A stretch of DNA of 64,000 nucleotides, from positions 62,001 through 126,000 of the forward strand of contig NZ_CAKKNC010000011.1 of NCBI RefSeq assembly GCF_918741285.1, in the 5' to 3' direction. Position 1 is the stretch's first letter. The number at the start of each line of letters is the position of its first letter. Below, in pieces: positions 42,434-51,334 of the stretch. The notes under the pieces are model-generated. The model ran no database searches and was not told where the DNA came from. It worked only from the letters and a program-made list of their open reading frames with translations. The DNA is from Sphingobium sp. CECT 9361. GTDB lineage: Bacteria; Pseudomonadota; Alphaproteobacteria; Sphingomonadales; Sphingomonadaceae. Made by a program: the position numbers and the translations under genes.

Positions 42434-44113
42434 CTACGCTGCCTTCTGGCCTGTCTTGTCGTTGTGTTGCGATCCACCCAGGCGGGTACGCAACATCGCC
42501 TGCGCATCGGCAACCGGATTACCTTCGGGCATATGATCGGCCAGCGTGCCGACAAGAATATTAAACGAATCAAATAGCTTGCCCACTTCATCGCTGCGGC
42601 GGTGAGACAAGCGGAAGGCAGTGTTCCCTGCGGCCGCGTCGTCCATCGCCTCACGCAATCGGCGCAGCGGTTTCGACAGATGGCGAGCACTGAAATAGCC
42701 AATCCCGCCAATCACCCCAACGACGAACAGCGACAACGCGACCAGCAAGAAACGCGCGCGCGCCATGGCAGCATCGAGCGCCGACCGGTCGATCAGCACA
42801 TCGACCTTGCCGAAATCCACGCCTGCGTAACGGACGTTGCGGACAAAGCGAATGCCATCGCTGCCAACGGCCCCATCTGCAGACTGTCTGCTGAGCGATG
42901 CGCGATATCGGGTGCCCACCTGAGCCCGTTGCCCGGCTGCACGAACGATTCCCCGGTCGTCGACGACAATCATGTTCTTGACGTTACGATCCTTCACCGC
43001 ACCCTCTACAAAGGTCTGAAGCGGTAGCCAGTCCTGCTCCGCTGGCGCCAAGCCGGCATTGTCTGCCATGCTGACCGCGACGTTGCGCACAACGAAATCG
43101 GTCATAGACGCACCGGAGGCCAGCACGACATCGGTCATCGTTTCTCTCTGACGGTCCAGCACAAGACTTACACTCAGCGCGAGAGCGATTGCCGAGGTGC
43201 AGGCCAGGATCAACGGCAGCTTGAAACGCAATGCCAAACCGCGTCGCGATACATCGGCCTCCTGAGCCATTGCAGCCTGCTCCCGTTCCAGCGCCTGACG
43301 CAGTATGGCAGCCGTAGCAAATCGGTCGGCAGGCTTTTTTGCCAGCAACTTACCGATGATATAGCGGAGCCCGCGCGGGCAATCCCGCACCAGCTTATCG
43401 ATAGGCAAGGGATCCGACTGAGCGATCTGAATGGCCAGCGTAGCGAGGCCGGTGCCAGGAAAAGCCGGCTTCCCGACCACCATTTCATAAAGAAGCGCAC
43501 CCAAGGAAAACAGATCGCTACGTGCATCGACAGGGATGCCCATCGCCTGTTCCGGACTCATATAGCGGGGAGTGCCCATCACCTGTCCGGCCATCGTACG
43601 CTGGGCGTCGCGGGTATTGCGCGCGTCATCCCGCGCATCGACCCGCGCTATGCCAAAATCGAGCAACTTGGCCGTCTGACCGTTATTACAGATCATGATA
43701 TTCGACGGCTTTATGTCGCGATGCACGACCCCGCGACTATGCGCATAATCCAGCGCATCCGCTATCTGTATCGCAAGCCCCAGCGTCCGCTCGACACCGA
43801 TCCGCCCCGCCTCCTCAATGATAACATCCAGAGGGCGACCGGAAAGATGCTCCATCGCGATATAGGGGACACCGCCCGCCTCGCCGACGTCGTAGATCGT
43901 GACAATATGGCTATGCGATAACATTCCGGCGGCGTTGGATTCCGCCAGAAAGCGATTCACGACTTCGGGGTCTTCGCGATACCCGGCTTTCAGAACCTTG
44001 ATGGCGACGGGGCGGTCTATGCTTGGATCGTGCCCAAGATAGACATGCGCCATCGCGCCTTCGCCGATCGCTCCTTCAAGACGATACCGGCCGATCCAGT
44101 TTGGCTCGGTCAT
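42434..44113 (-). CDS. Receptor Ser/Thr protein kinase with periplasmic sensor and HAMP
   Basis: 559 residues. Hanks-type kinase domain 9-270 with GEGAMAHVY (18-25), VAIKVLK (Lys39), HRDIKPSN (131-138), LDFG (151-154) and GTPRYMSPEQ; all catalytic residues are intact. A first membrane helix (~296-318) leads to a ~120-residue extracytoplasmic sensor (VRNVAVSMADNAGLAPAEQD, MIVVDDRGIVRAAGQ; PAS/Cache-like), then a second helix (ARFLLVALSLFVVGVIGGIG) and a HAMP domain (HLSKPLRRLREAMDDAAAGN). The HAMP lies at the C terminus with no output domain after it. It overlaps the LysM lipoprotein gene by 4 bp, so a periplasmic signal (perhaps peptidoglycan-related) may control phosphorylation of the FHA protein. 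Confidence 0.92.
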   Translation of the reverse strand: MTEPNWIGRYRLEGAIGEGAMAHVYLGHDPSIDRPVAIKVLKAGYREDPEVVNRFLAESNAAGMLSHSHIVTIYDVGEAGGVPYIAMEHLSGRPLDVIIEEAGRIGVERTLGLAIQIADALDYAHSRGVVHRDIKPSNIMICNNGQTAKLLDFGIARVDARDDARNTRDAQRTMAGQVMGTPRYMSPEQAMGIPVDARSDLFSLGALLYEMVVGKPAFPGTGLATLAIQIAQSDPLPIDKLVRDCPRGLRYIIGKLLAKKPADRFATAAILRQALEREQAAMAQEADVSRRGLALRFKLPLILACTSAIALALSVSLVLDRQRETMTDVVLASGASMTDFVVRNVAVSMADNAGLAPAEQDWLPLQTFVEGAVKDRNVKNMIVVDDRGIVRAAGQRAQVGTRYRASLSRQSADGAVGSDGIRFVRNVRYAGVDFGKVDVLIDRSALDAAMARARFLLVALSLFVVGVIGGIGYFSARHLSKPLRRLREAMDDAAAGNTAFRLSHRRSDEVGKLFDSFNILVGTLADHMPEGNPVADAQAMLRTRLGGSQHNDKTGQKAA

Positions 44114-44835
44114 TTCTTGCCCTTGACCGTCTTGCGGATTCGTTGCGCACGGGCAAGATCGCGTTTGATTAGCATGTTCCCAGGATCGAGCACCGTGGCC
44201 TGATGGAGAATGACGACGGCGCGCGATACCTGCCCCTGATTGAGCAGCATCAACCCCTGCCCGCGAAGCTTGGCGGCACGCGCAGGATCGGCAACGGGTG
44301 CCTTTGGCGCAACTTTGGGCACAGCGCGCACCGGCGCAGGCTTGTTCATTACGGGAGGTACGGCTGCGGGACGCGGCGCTTCACCCGGAATCCGGATGGT
44401 CGTCCCGCTCTTGAGAGATGCCGGGACCGTGACGCCATTATAGCGGGCGAGCGTATAAAATTTGAGGCGATTGCCAAGGAAGCGCTTGGCGAGATCGAGG
44501 AACGTGTCGCCCGGCTGAACCCTATACTCAAAACTCCGCGTACCCAGTGCCTCAGCGGGATCGACCGCGATGCTTTCAAGCAGAACCGCTGCTTCTATGT
44601 CGCCGGGTTCGCGTTTGAGCATCGATTTCAGCGCCTTTTCCGCCGCTGTCCGATCACCGCTATCCAGTAGCGCAATGACATCGCCAATCTGTTGGGAATT
44701 GGACACGGGCTGGATCATGACCGGAGCCGATGACGTTTTACCCGGCTTTTGAGAACAGGCTGACAAGGCGGCAGCGATCAGCACGCAAGCTGCCAGGTTC
44801 TTTGAGCGCGCGCGCATTGGGAATGGATGATTCAT
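44110..44835 (-). CDS. LysM/TPR-repeat lipoprotein
   Basis: 241 residues with a lipobox (IAAALSAC, Cys27), so anchored in the outer or inner membrane. A short TPR-like helix pair (LDSGDRTAAEKALKSMLKRE, ~56-75), a LysM domain (YRVQPGDTFLDLAKRFLGNR, TLARYNGVTVPASLKSGTTI, ~104-152), a Pro/Ala-rich linker and a second TPR-like pair (GLMLLNQGQVSRAVVILHQA) make it a candidate peptidoglycan-binding adaptor. It overlaps both neighbours by 4 bp (EAL upstream, kinase downstream). It may give the kinase its cell-wall cue. Similar LysM-lipoproteins occur in some T6SS loci. Confidence 0.82.
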   Translation of the reverse strand: MNHPFPMRARSKNLAACVLIAAALSACSQKPGKTSSAPVMIQPVSNSQQIGDVIALLDSGDRTAAEKALKSMLKREPGDIEAAVLLESIAVDPAEALGTRSFEYRVQPGDTFLDLAKRFLGNRLKFYTLARYNGVTVPASLKSGTTIRIPGEAPRPAAVPPVMNKPAPVRAVPKVAPKAPVADPARAAKLRGQGLMLLNQGQVSRAVVILHQATVLDPGNMLIKRDLARAQRIRKTVKGKK

Positions 44836-46523
44836 AGGACACTCGTAGTCAGACGCTTTTGCAAAGCGGCGGGGGAAAGATCGGTGAGGGAAACGATATG
44901 GTCGCGGTTTCGTGCGAAATCGGAAAATTGCGGCGCTTGAATAGGATGCGAGAAGTAATAGCCTTGAAACAGTTCGCAGCCATGTCGCCGGAGCCAGCTA
45001 TATTCCTCCGGTCGCTCTATGCCTTCCGCCAGGACAGCGATGCCCAGACCTCGGCCAAGCGCTATGATGCTCTGGCAAATTGCCTGACTGTCGCGCTGGA
45101 GATCGACGTTGGTTACGAATTCACGGTCGATCTTCAGCTTATCGAACTCAAGCTTTTTCAGATAAGACAGGCTGGAATAGCCGGCGCCAAAATCGTCGAT
45201 TGAAATAGAAACCCCAAGAGCACGCAATTTCTTGAACAGTTGCTTGGCATCATCGGAATCGACCGCGGCAACGGTTTCGGTAAGTTCCAGTTCGAGCAGC
45301 CCCGCTGGCAGATCGTGCCGCTGCAACGTCCGCTCAACCGCACGATCGAGCGTATTGTCGGCAAGCTGATGAGCGGAAAGATTGATAGCAATTTTTACAA
45401 CACCCAATCCTTGTCGAGACCATTCTCGCGCTTCCTTGCATCCGGCGTTGAGTGTCCACAGGCCAACTTCATCGGCAAGACCGGTTAGCTCCATCATCGG
45501 GATGAAAGCGTTTGGCGCAATCAGGCCATGCTTGGGATGACGCCAGCGCAGCAATGCCTCCGCCCCGCACACCCGGCGTGCCGCTGCATCGATGAAGGGC
45601 TGAAACCATAATTCGAGTTCATTTCGCGCGACCGCCTGTCGCAAATCCTGCTCCAGCAAAAATGAACTACGTGCTTTTTCTACGGCATAGGTCTCAGTCA
45701 CATGCGTGTCAGCCGACTGGGTGTCCGACAATGCCGCAATCGTGCGGGCCAACAGCGCGGCGGGGACAAAAGGCTGGCCGCCCTGAAAGGCACATGCAGA
45801 CTTGATCTGCGGCAGCATGTCGATGTCGTCGAATTTGATCCGGTCGCGTAGCGCGTAACAGACAGCATCAAACTCATTGCGCGCTATTTCGGATGCCGGA
45901 CCGCCATACCAGATTGCAAAGCGCGCGCGGTCGACATGCGCCAGAAAGCGGTTGTCGCCCACCATCCGGCGCAATCGACCTGCAACGTCGTTCAGAACCT
46001 GATCGGCCAAGGCAATATCGAAGGCGCTGAGCCGATCGAAATCGCACAATTCCACGATCCCCAGGGTGCCCCCTTCCGTTTGTTCGCCAATAACTTCTAT
46101 CAAAGGTTCGCGCGTGGGCAGGCCGGTAACGCCGTGACGCTGGGCATTGCGGTGATCTAATTCGGCAGTGCGAACGATGTTGGCTTCGATATAGGCGCCG
46201 AGACAATTAAGGAGAGTGTCGACGCTCGAAGATGCTCTTTGATTGAAGGAGGCTAATTGCGCGCGATCGGATAATGTCGCCAAGGCCACTTTTATCCGCA
46301 TCAGGCGGACACTCGCCCATAGAAATCCTATAATAGAAATTCCGCTAAGTCCCCATGCATAAAGCAGTGGGACGTTTACGAGCAGATCCAAATAGGCGGC
46401 GGCGGTCGCGAAAGCAGCCACCGCCGCGATCGCGGCCAGCGCGTAAATGCGCAGATGCCAGGGCTGCCTTACCCCTGTTGTCGTCAAGACCCGATCTAAC
46501 GCCTGCACCATCGGCACAGGCAT
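44832..46523 (-). CDS. Membrane EAL-domain c-di-GMP phosphodiesterase with degenerate GGDEF
   Basis: 563 residues. Two membrane helices (~26-46 and ~51-73), a linker, a degenerate GGDEF domain (~130-280; the GGDEF signature is missing, with RARFAIWYGG in its place), and an EAL domain (~290-550) with all PDE motifs: EALLR (322-326), INLSAHQL, ELTETV, IDDFGAGYSS, KIDREFV and AEGIE. Hydrolysis of c-di-GMP to pGpG is expected, with the GGDEF-like part regulatory. First gene of the five-gene kinase/FHA operon; its stop overlaps the LysM lipoprotein start. This places c-di-GMP turnover in the same transcript as Thr phosphorylation, which I do not recall as a standard T6SS arrangement. Confidence 0.9.
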   Translation of the reverse strand: MPVPMVQALDRVLTTTGVRQPWHLRIYALAAIAAVAAFATAAAYLDLLVNVPLLYAWGLSGISIIGFLWASVRLMRIKVALATLSDRAQLASFNQRASSSVDTLLNCLGAYIEANIVRTAELDHRNAQRHGVTGLPTREPLIEVIGEQTEGGTLGIVELCDFDRLSAFDIALADQVLNDVAGRLRRMVGDNRFLAHVDRARFAIWYGGPASEIARNEFDAVCYALRDRIKFDDIDMLPQIKSACAFQGGQPFVPAALLARTIAALSDTQSADTHVTETYAVEKARSSFLLEQDLRQAVARNELELWFQPFIDAAARRVCGAEALLRWRHPKHGLIAPNAFIPMMELTGLADEVGLWTLNAGCKEAREWSRQGLGVVKIAINLSAHQLADNTLDRAVERTLQRHDLPAGLLELELTETVAAVDSDDAKQLFKKLRALGVSISIDDFGAGYSSLSYLKKLEFDKLKIDREFVTNVDLQRDSQAICQSIIALGRGLGIAVLAEGIERPEEYSWLRRHGCELFQGYYFSHPIQAPQFSDFARNRDHIVSLTDLSPAALQKRLTTSVL

Positions 46524-46625
46524 AGGATCAAGACAAAAAAAATATCTTAATGCGTCTGATCAAGTGTATGAATAATCACCGTATTTATCTTAATCTAGAT
46601 CAATAACTCTGTCTTATGTCCAGCG

Positions 46626-48080
46626 TTATGAACCTGACACCACTGTCGGTTCTTCAATCAATCCCTTTAGCGTTCGCATAAAATCGGCGCCGACAGCCCC
46701 ATCGATGGCGCGGTGATCGCAAGACAAAGAGAGCTTTACGACCGTTGCAAAAGCCAGCGCATGTCCCACTTCAATCGGTTGGCGCTTGCCCGCACCGATG
46801 GCGAGAATGGCACCCTGTGGCGGATTGATGATCGCGTCGAACTGATCGATACCAAACATGCCCAGGTTGCTGATTGAGAAGCTGCCCCCCTGAAACTCTT
46901 CCGCTGAAAGTTTTCCGGTCCGCGCCTTCTCTGCCAGCGCCTTCACCTCACGCGATATGGCAGCGACAGATAGGCGATCCGCACCACGAACGATGGGCGT
47001 GATCAATCCCTTATCCGTCGCCACAGCCACAGAAATATCGGCGCTCCCGAAGCGATGGATTTCGTCGCCATGCACTTGCACATTCACGTCAGGATGTCGC
47101 GTGAGGGCAACTGCGACCGCCCGAATGATGTAGTCGTTGATGCTGGGCGCTTCACCGGTTGCGGCCTTCGCTTGTGCACGCAGACCAAGGATAGCATCGA
47201 TCCGCACTTCTGAACGCAGATAGAAATGTGGGATCGTGGATTTGCTGTGACTGAGCGCCTTGGCGATGGCCTTGCGCATCGGCGACATCTTGACGATTTC
47301 GGCTGTTCCCGCCGCAGGCCGCGCAAAGGTAGGTACGGGAGCCGCTTCTGCCGGGGCTTCAATCTTTACCCGCGCCAGTACATCCGCCTTGCAAATACGA
47401 CCGCGTGGGCCTGTGCCGCTGATGCCCGATAGATCGATATTGTGCTGCACCGCCAGTCGCTTTGCGAGCGGGCTGGCGAACATGTCGTCCAGTGCATTGC
47501 CGATAGGCGTCAGGTCTACCGGACTACCCCCGCTGACGGGCAAAGACGCAGGTGCGTCGGCCAGGCTGGCCTGCAACACGTCCTGCAGAGTAATGCGCCC
47601 CTTATCTCCCGACCCTTTGATGCCAGAGATATCGACACTCTTTTCCTCGGCGAGTGCCCGCGCGGCTGGCGATATATTGACGTCGGAACCGATGCTGGCC
47701 GCTTTCTTTGGCGGCGGAGGAGGCGCTGCGGCCGATGCCGTCTTAGCCGCTTCGCCTGCCTTGGACGCTACACGATTATCGGCCGGCTTGAAGCCTGATA
47801 CAAATGCATCCACTTCTTCCGCAGCAGGCGTGTCACCGGCATCCGCCAGTACCGCGATAAGCTCGCCAACCTGCCATGTGCTACCCGGTTCTGCCAGCAG
47901 GCGCGGGAACATCCCATCCGCTTCTGCCTCGACTTCGTTGGTGATCTTGTCGGTCTCGATAAGCGCAAGGGTATCGCCTTTGGCAAAAGGCTGGCCTTCC
48001 TTGACCATCCATTCGGCAACGACGCCCTCCGTCATTTCTATGCCCCATTTGGGCATCGTGAATGCGCGTAGATTGGCCAT
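46626..48080 (-). CDS. 2-Oxoacid dehydrogenase E2 (dihydrolipoyl acyltransferase) with two PSBDs
   Basis: 484 residues from the ATG at 48078-48080 (an ATG at 48089 overlapping the E1 beta stop is the alternative). Lipoyl domain ~1-80 with the lipoylated Lys45 in ETDKIT, an Ala/Pro linker, then two peripheral subunit-binding domains, ~135-169 (ISPAARALAEEKSVDISGIK, GSGDKGRI) and ~201-236 (ASPLAKRLAVQHNIDLSGIS, GTGPRGRI), and the catalytic acyltransferase with DHRAIDGAVG near the C terminus. Most E2 proteins have one PSBD; the duplication may allow binding of both E1 and E3 or of more E1. No E3 (lipoamide dehydrogenase) gene is in the window. Acetoin-dehydrogenase-like or branched-chain E2; the true substrate is unknown. 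Confidence 0.9.
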   Translation of the reverse strand: MANLRAFTMPKWGIEMTEGVVAEWMVKEGQPFAKGDTLALIETDKITNEVEAEADGMFPRLLAEPGSTWQVGELIAVLADAGDTPAAEEVDAFVSGFKPADNRVASKAGEAAKTASAAAPPPPPKKAASIGSDVNISPAARALAEEKSVDISGIKGSGDKGRITLQDVLQASLADAPASLPVSGGSPVDLTPIGNALDDMFASPLAKRLAVQHNIDLSGISGTGPRGRICKADVLARVKIEAPAEAAPVPTFARPAAGTAEIVKMSPMRKAIAKALSHSKSTIPHFYLRSEVRIDAILGLRAQAKAATGEAPSINDYIIRAVAVALTRHPDVNVQVHGDEIHRFGSADISVAVATDKGLITPIVRGADRLSVAAISREVKALAEKARTGKLSAEEFQGGSFSISNLGMFGIDQFDAIINPPQGAILAIGAGKRQPIEVGHALAFATVVKLSLSCDHRAIDGAVGADFMRTLKGLIEEPTVVSGS

Positions 48081-48085
48081 GACTG

Positions 48086-49102
48086 TCATCCCCGCTTGTA
48101 GGACATGAGCTTGATGGCGGCGGCGGTGATCTTGTCCGGAGAAGGCAAATATGCCTGCTCCAGTTCGCGCGCGAACGGGATCGGCGTATGCGGCCCCGTC
48201 ACCATCTCTATGGGTGCACGCAAAGAAGCGAACGCCTTGTTCGCAACCAACGCGGATAGATCGGTGGCAAGGCTGCACCGGGGCGGGCTTTCATCGACAA
48301 TCAGCAGGCGACCAGTGCGCTCCACGCTGTCGAGGATCGCTTCCTCGTCCAGCGGACTGGTGGTCCGAAGATCGATAATGTCGCAGCCGATGCCGTCTTC
48401 GGCCAGTTGCCTCGCCGCCGCTTCCGCGAAGCCGACCATCATGCCCGTGGCAAGAATGGTGATGTCGTCGCCCTGCATCACGTGCCGCGCATGTCCGAAC
48501 GGGATGAGATATTCGCCATCCGGCACCTCCCCTTTCACGGCATACAGCGCCTTATGTTCCAGGAAGATAACCGGGTCGTCGTCGCGGATTGCCTGTGTCA
48601 GCAAACCTTTGGCATCAGCAGCGGTGCTGGGCATCACGACCTTCAGGCCCGGCATCGCCGTTACCATCGCATGTATCGACTGGCTATGCTGGGCAGCGGC
48701 ATTGAAGCCTGCGCCGTAAACCATCCGGATTACGATAGGACAAGTTGATTTCCCGCCGAACATATACCGGAACTTGGCGACTTGGTTCCAGATCTGATCC
48801 ATGCACACGCCGATAAAGTCGGCAAACATGATCTCGGCAATTGCCCGCTTGCCGGTAAGCGAAGCGCCCGCTGCCGCACCAATGATGGCGCTTTCGGAAA
48901 TCGGCGTGTCGATCACCCGGTCCGGACCATATTTCGCCCAAAGGCCAGTGGACGTGCTCCAGATACCGCCTATCGCTTCCGGGCCTCCGGGCGCGCCGTT
49001 GCCCCCGACGATATCTTCGCCCAGCATGATGACATTCTCATCGCGCGCCATTTCTGCGTCGATCGTTTCGAGGATCGCCTCGCGGATCATCTTGATAGCC
49101 AT
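48086..49102 (-). CDS. 2-Oxoacid dehydrogenase E1 beta subunit
   Basis: 338 residues, soluble. Transketolase-type pyrimidine-binding domain (REAILETIDAEMARDENVIM, LGEDIVGGNGAPGGPEAIGG) and a C-terminal domain (DIIDLRTTSPLDEEAILDSV, GRLLIVDESPPRCSLATDLS). It pairs with E1 alpha encoded 19 bp upstream to form the alpha2-beta2 thiamine-diphosphate-dependent decarboxylase. Composition of the active-site stretch (GGPEAIGGIWSTSTGLWAKY) is closer to acetoin or branched-chain types than to pyruvate PdhB. 4-bp overlap with E2 if the upstream ATG is used. Confidence 0.9.
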   Translation of the reverse strand: MAIKMIREAILETIDAEMARDENVIMLGEDIVGGNGAPGGPEAIGGIWSTSTGLWAKYGPDRVIDTPISESAIIGAAAGASLTGKRAIAEIMFADFIGVCMDQIWNQVAKFRYMFGGKSTCPIVIRMVYGAGFNAAAQHSQSIHAMVTAMPGLKVVMPSTAADAKGLLTQAIRDDDPVIFLEHKALYAVKGEVPDGEYLIPFGHARHVMQGDDITILATGMMVGFAEAAARQLAEDGIGCDIIDLRTTSPLDEEAILDSVERTGRLLIVDESPPRCSLATDLSALVANKAFASLRAPIEMVTGPHTPIPFARELEQAYLPSPDKITAAAIKLMSYKRG

Positions 49103-49121
49103 GTGTCGTGATCCCTATGCG

Positions 49122-50084
49122 TCAGTAGCTGATGTACACGTCTTCAAGGACATGCTCGGGCTGTGGTTTTTCGGCGAGCTTGGCTTCGGTAACGGCGCGC
49201 TCGATCAAGGCCATGACTTCGGCGTCAACAGCGTCGATGTCCGCGCCCTCCAACAGCTTGGCTTCGGTCACTTTCTGGCGGAATATCTTAAGGCAATCGC
49301 GCTCTTCGCGAATGCGATCCAGCTCGCCCGGACCGCGATAGCGCTGCGGATCGCCTTCGAAATGGCCGAAATAGCGTTCGGTATCCAGTTCAACGGCGGC
49401 AGGCAGATTGGTCGCTTTGCAATATTCGATGACTTCGCGCATCACGTCATAGACAGCGAAAAAGTCGATCCCATCCGCCTTGAACGTCTTCATGCCGAAT
49501 GCGCCAGCGCGGTCGAGAATGCTATCCGCACCGACAGCATAAGCCACGCCGGTATGCTCGGAATAATGGTTGTTTTCGTAGATGAAGATCACCGGGACTT
49601 TGAGCACCACGGCCATGTTCATCGCTTCGAAGGTCGTGCCCTGATTGCAAGCGCCATCGCCGGAAAATGCAATGGAGACCGTGCCCTTCGCCTTGGCTGA
49701 TATACCCGCACCCACGGCGATAGGGGCACCAGCACCCACGATGCCATTGGCCCCCAACATCCCGACATTCACATCGGCAATGTGCATGGAGCCGCCCCGA
49801 CCTTTACAAAGGCCTTCGCGGCTGCCGTAGATTTCCTTCATCATGTCGAGGACATCGCAACCCTTGGCGATGCAATGCCCATGGCCGCGATGCGTTGAGA
49901 TGATGTAGTCGGTCGGCCCCAGATGCTCGCACACCCCCACGGCGCAGGCTTCCTGTCCTGCATACAGATGGGTGAACCCAGCGATCTCGCCCAATGCAAT
50001 TTCGTCATGCAAGCGATTTTCAAACGCCCGGATGGTCTTCATCTGGCGATAGGCTTGCAGCAGCGCTTCGCGGCTATGTTGCAT
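49122..50084 (-). CDS. 2-Oxoacid/acetoin dehydrogenase E1 alpha subunit
   Basis: 320 residues. The thiamine-diphosphate/Mg motif is GDGACNQGTTFEAMNMAV through IFIYENN (GDG...NN, ~165-198); STHRGHGHCIAKGCD and GRGGSMHIADVNVGMLG are the usual cofactor and phosphorylation-loop regions. It catalyses decarboxylation of a 2-oxoacid (or cleavage of acetoin) and transfer of the acyl group to the E2 lipoyl arm. It follows an acyl-CoA dehydrogenase by 39 bp. The acid or acetoin substrate is not determined. Confidence 0.9.
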   Translation of the reverse strand: MQHSREALLQAYRQMKTIRAFENRLHDEIALGEIAGFTHLYAGQEACAVGVCEHLGPTDYIISTHRGHGHCIAKGCDVLDMMKEIYGSREGLCKGRGGSMHIADVNVGMLGANGIVGAGAPIAVGAGISAKAKGTVSIAFSGDGACNQGTTFEAMNMAVVLKVPVIFIYENNHYSEHTGVAYAVGADSILDRAGAFGMKTFKADGIDFFAVYDVMREVIEYCKATNLPAAVELDTERYFGHFEGDPQRYRGPGELDRIREERDCLKIFRQKVTEAKLLEGADIDAVDAEVMALIERAVTEAKLAEKPQPEHVLEDVYISY

Positions 50085-50123
50085 GATGGTCCTCTTCCGT
50101 CCGATTATATGAGTTGGGCAAAG

Positions 50124-51332
50124 TTACAGTCCCAGCACAGTTTTAGCTATGATGGTCCGCTGGACTTCGTTGGTTCCGCCGAAGATCGTCCATGCGCGAC
50201 TGTTAAGATAGCGCGGCGCGGCCAGTTGCGCCTCTTTACCGTAGAGCGGCTCTGGACTGTCATTGCCATAGAGGGGGCGGACCTCCTCCAGCGCCAGCCC
50301 TGCATAGCCGAACAAGCGCACCGCAAGTCCATCGACCTTTTGACGAAGCGTCGATGCAATCATCTTCGACAGCGATGTCTGGGGGCCGGGAGGAAGCCCT
50401 TTCGCCATTTCGGCAAGCACACGCAGCTCCGTCATTTCCAGCGCCTGGCTCTCCAGCTCAGCGAATGCAAGCGCGGCCATAAACGCGCTGTCTTCCGCCA
50501 TTGAGCCCCCAAGGCCGTCCGGCTCACGCGCGGCGGCCTGACGTAGCTTACGAATATCGGCGAGCAATTTGGGGGCATGGCATGCGCCGCCGCGTTCGTT
50601 CTCCAGCAGGAATTTCGCGATAGTCCACCCCTGCCCTTCCTCTCCGACAAGGTTCTCGAAAGGCGCGATTGCATCGTCGATATAGACTTCATTGACTTCA
50701 TGATCGCCAGCCAGCCCTTTGATGGGGCGGACCTCGATACCGGGCTGCGCCATGTCGACCAGAATGAAACTGATGCCAGCCTGCGGCTTGCAATCCGGAT
50801 TGGTTCGAACCAGGCAGAATATATGCGAAGCGTGATGCGCATGGGTCGTCCAGAGCTTGCGCCCATTGATGACGTAATGGCCGTCCTTTTTTTCTGCTCG
50901 GGTCTTGAGGCTGGCCAAATCCGACCCTGCACCGGGTTCCGAAAAGCCCTGACACCAATAGTCCGTGCCATTAAGAATGCGGGGTAAAATCTCTGCCTTC
51001 TGCTCCGCCGTGCCAAAGCGACAGATAACTGGGCCGAGCAACTTGAGGCCCAGCACCGGCAAGCCGGGCGCATCGGCAAGCGCGCATTCCTTTTCGAAGA
51101 TGTAGCGCTGGACCGTCGTCCATCCGGTGCCGCCGCAGTCCAGCGGCCAATTGTAAGCCAGCCATCCTTTTTCATACAGAATGCGCTGCCATTCGCGCCC
51201 GATATCCGGTTCCACAAATACGGACGGCGTCGCACGCATACCGGCGCGCAGATACTCGGGCAGATTATCGTCCAGAAACGCACGCACTTCAGTGCGAAAG
51301 GCTTCATCTTCTGAAGAGAAATTGAGGTCCAT
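50124..51332 (-). CDS. Acyl-CoA dehydrogenase
   Basis: 402 residues with the ACAD fold: helical N terminus (FSSEDEAFRTEVRAFLDDNL), flavin-site QGFSEPGAGSDLASLKTRA, WTTHAHHASHIFCLVRT, and C-terminal helices ending TIFGGTNEVQRTIIAKTVLG. The family oxidises acyl-CoA to enoyl-CoA with FAD and ETF; the long form with GGT.E near the end resembles those in side-chain catabolism of sterols and terpenes. Catalytic Glu is not in the classic C-terminal place (position reads G). Starts 2 bp after the thiolase-like gene. Confidence 0.9.
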   Translation of the reverse strand: MDLNFSSEDEAFRTEVRAFLDDNLPEYLRAGMRATPSVFVEPDIGREWQRILYEKGWLAYNWPLDCGGTGWTTVQRYIFEKECALADAPGLPVLGLKLLGPVICRFGTAEQKAEILPRILNGTDYWCQGFSEPGAGSDLASLKTRAEKKDGHYVINGRKLWTTHAHHASHIFCLVRTNPDCKPQAGISFILVDMAQPGIEVRPIKGLAGDHEVNEVYIDDAIAPFENLVGEEGQGWTIAKFLLENERGGACHAPKLLADIRKLRQAAAREPDGLGGSMAEDSAFMAALAFAELESQALEMTELRVLAEMAKGLPPGPQTSLSKMIASTLRQKVDGLAVRLFGYAGLALEEVRPLYGNDSPEPLYGKEAQLAAPRYLNSRAWTIFGGTNEVQRTIIAKTVLGL

Positions 51333-51334
51333 TT

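Noticed and set aside
44832-46523. Active diguanylate cyclase function for the GGDEF-like domain
   Set aside because: The GGDEF signature is absent (RARFAIWYGG in its place), so only the EAL phosphodiesterase activity is called.
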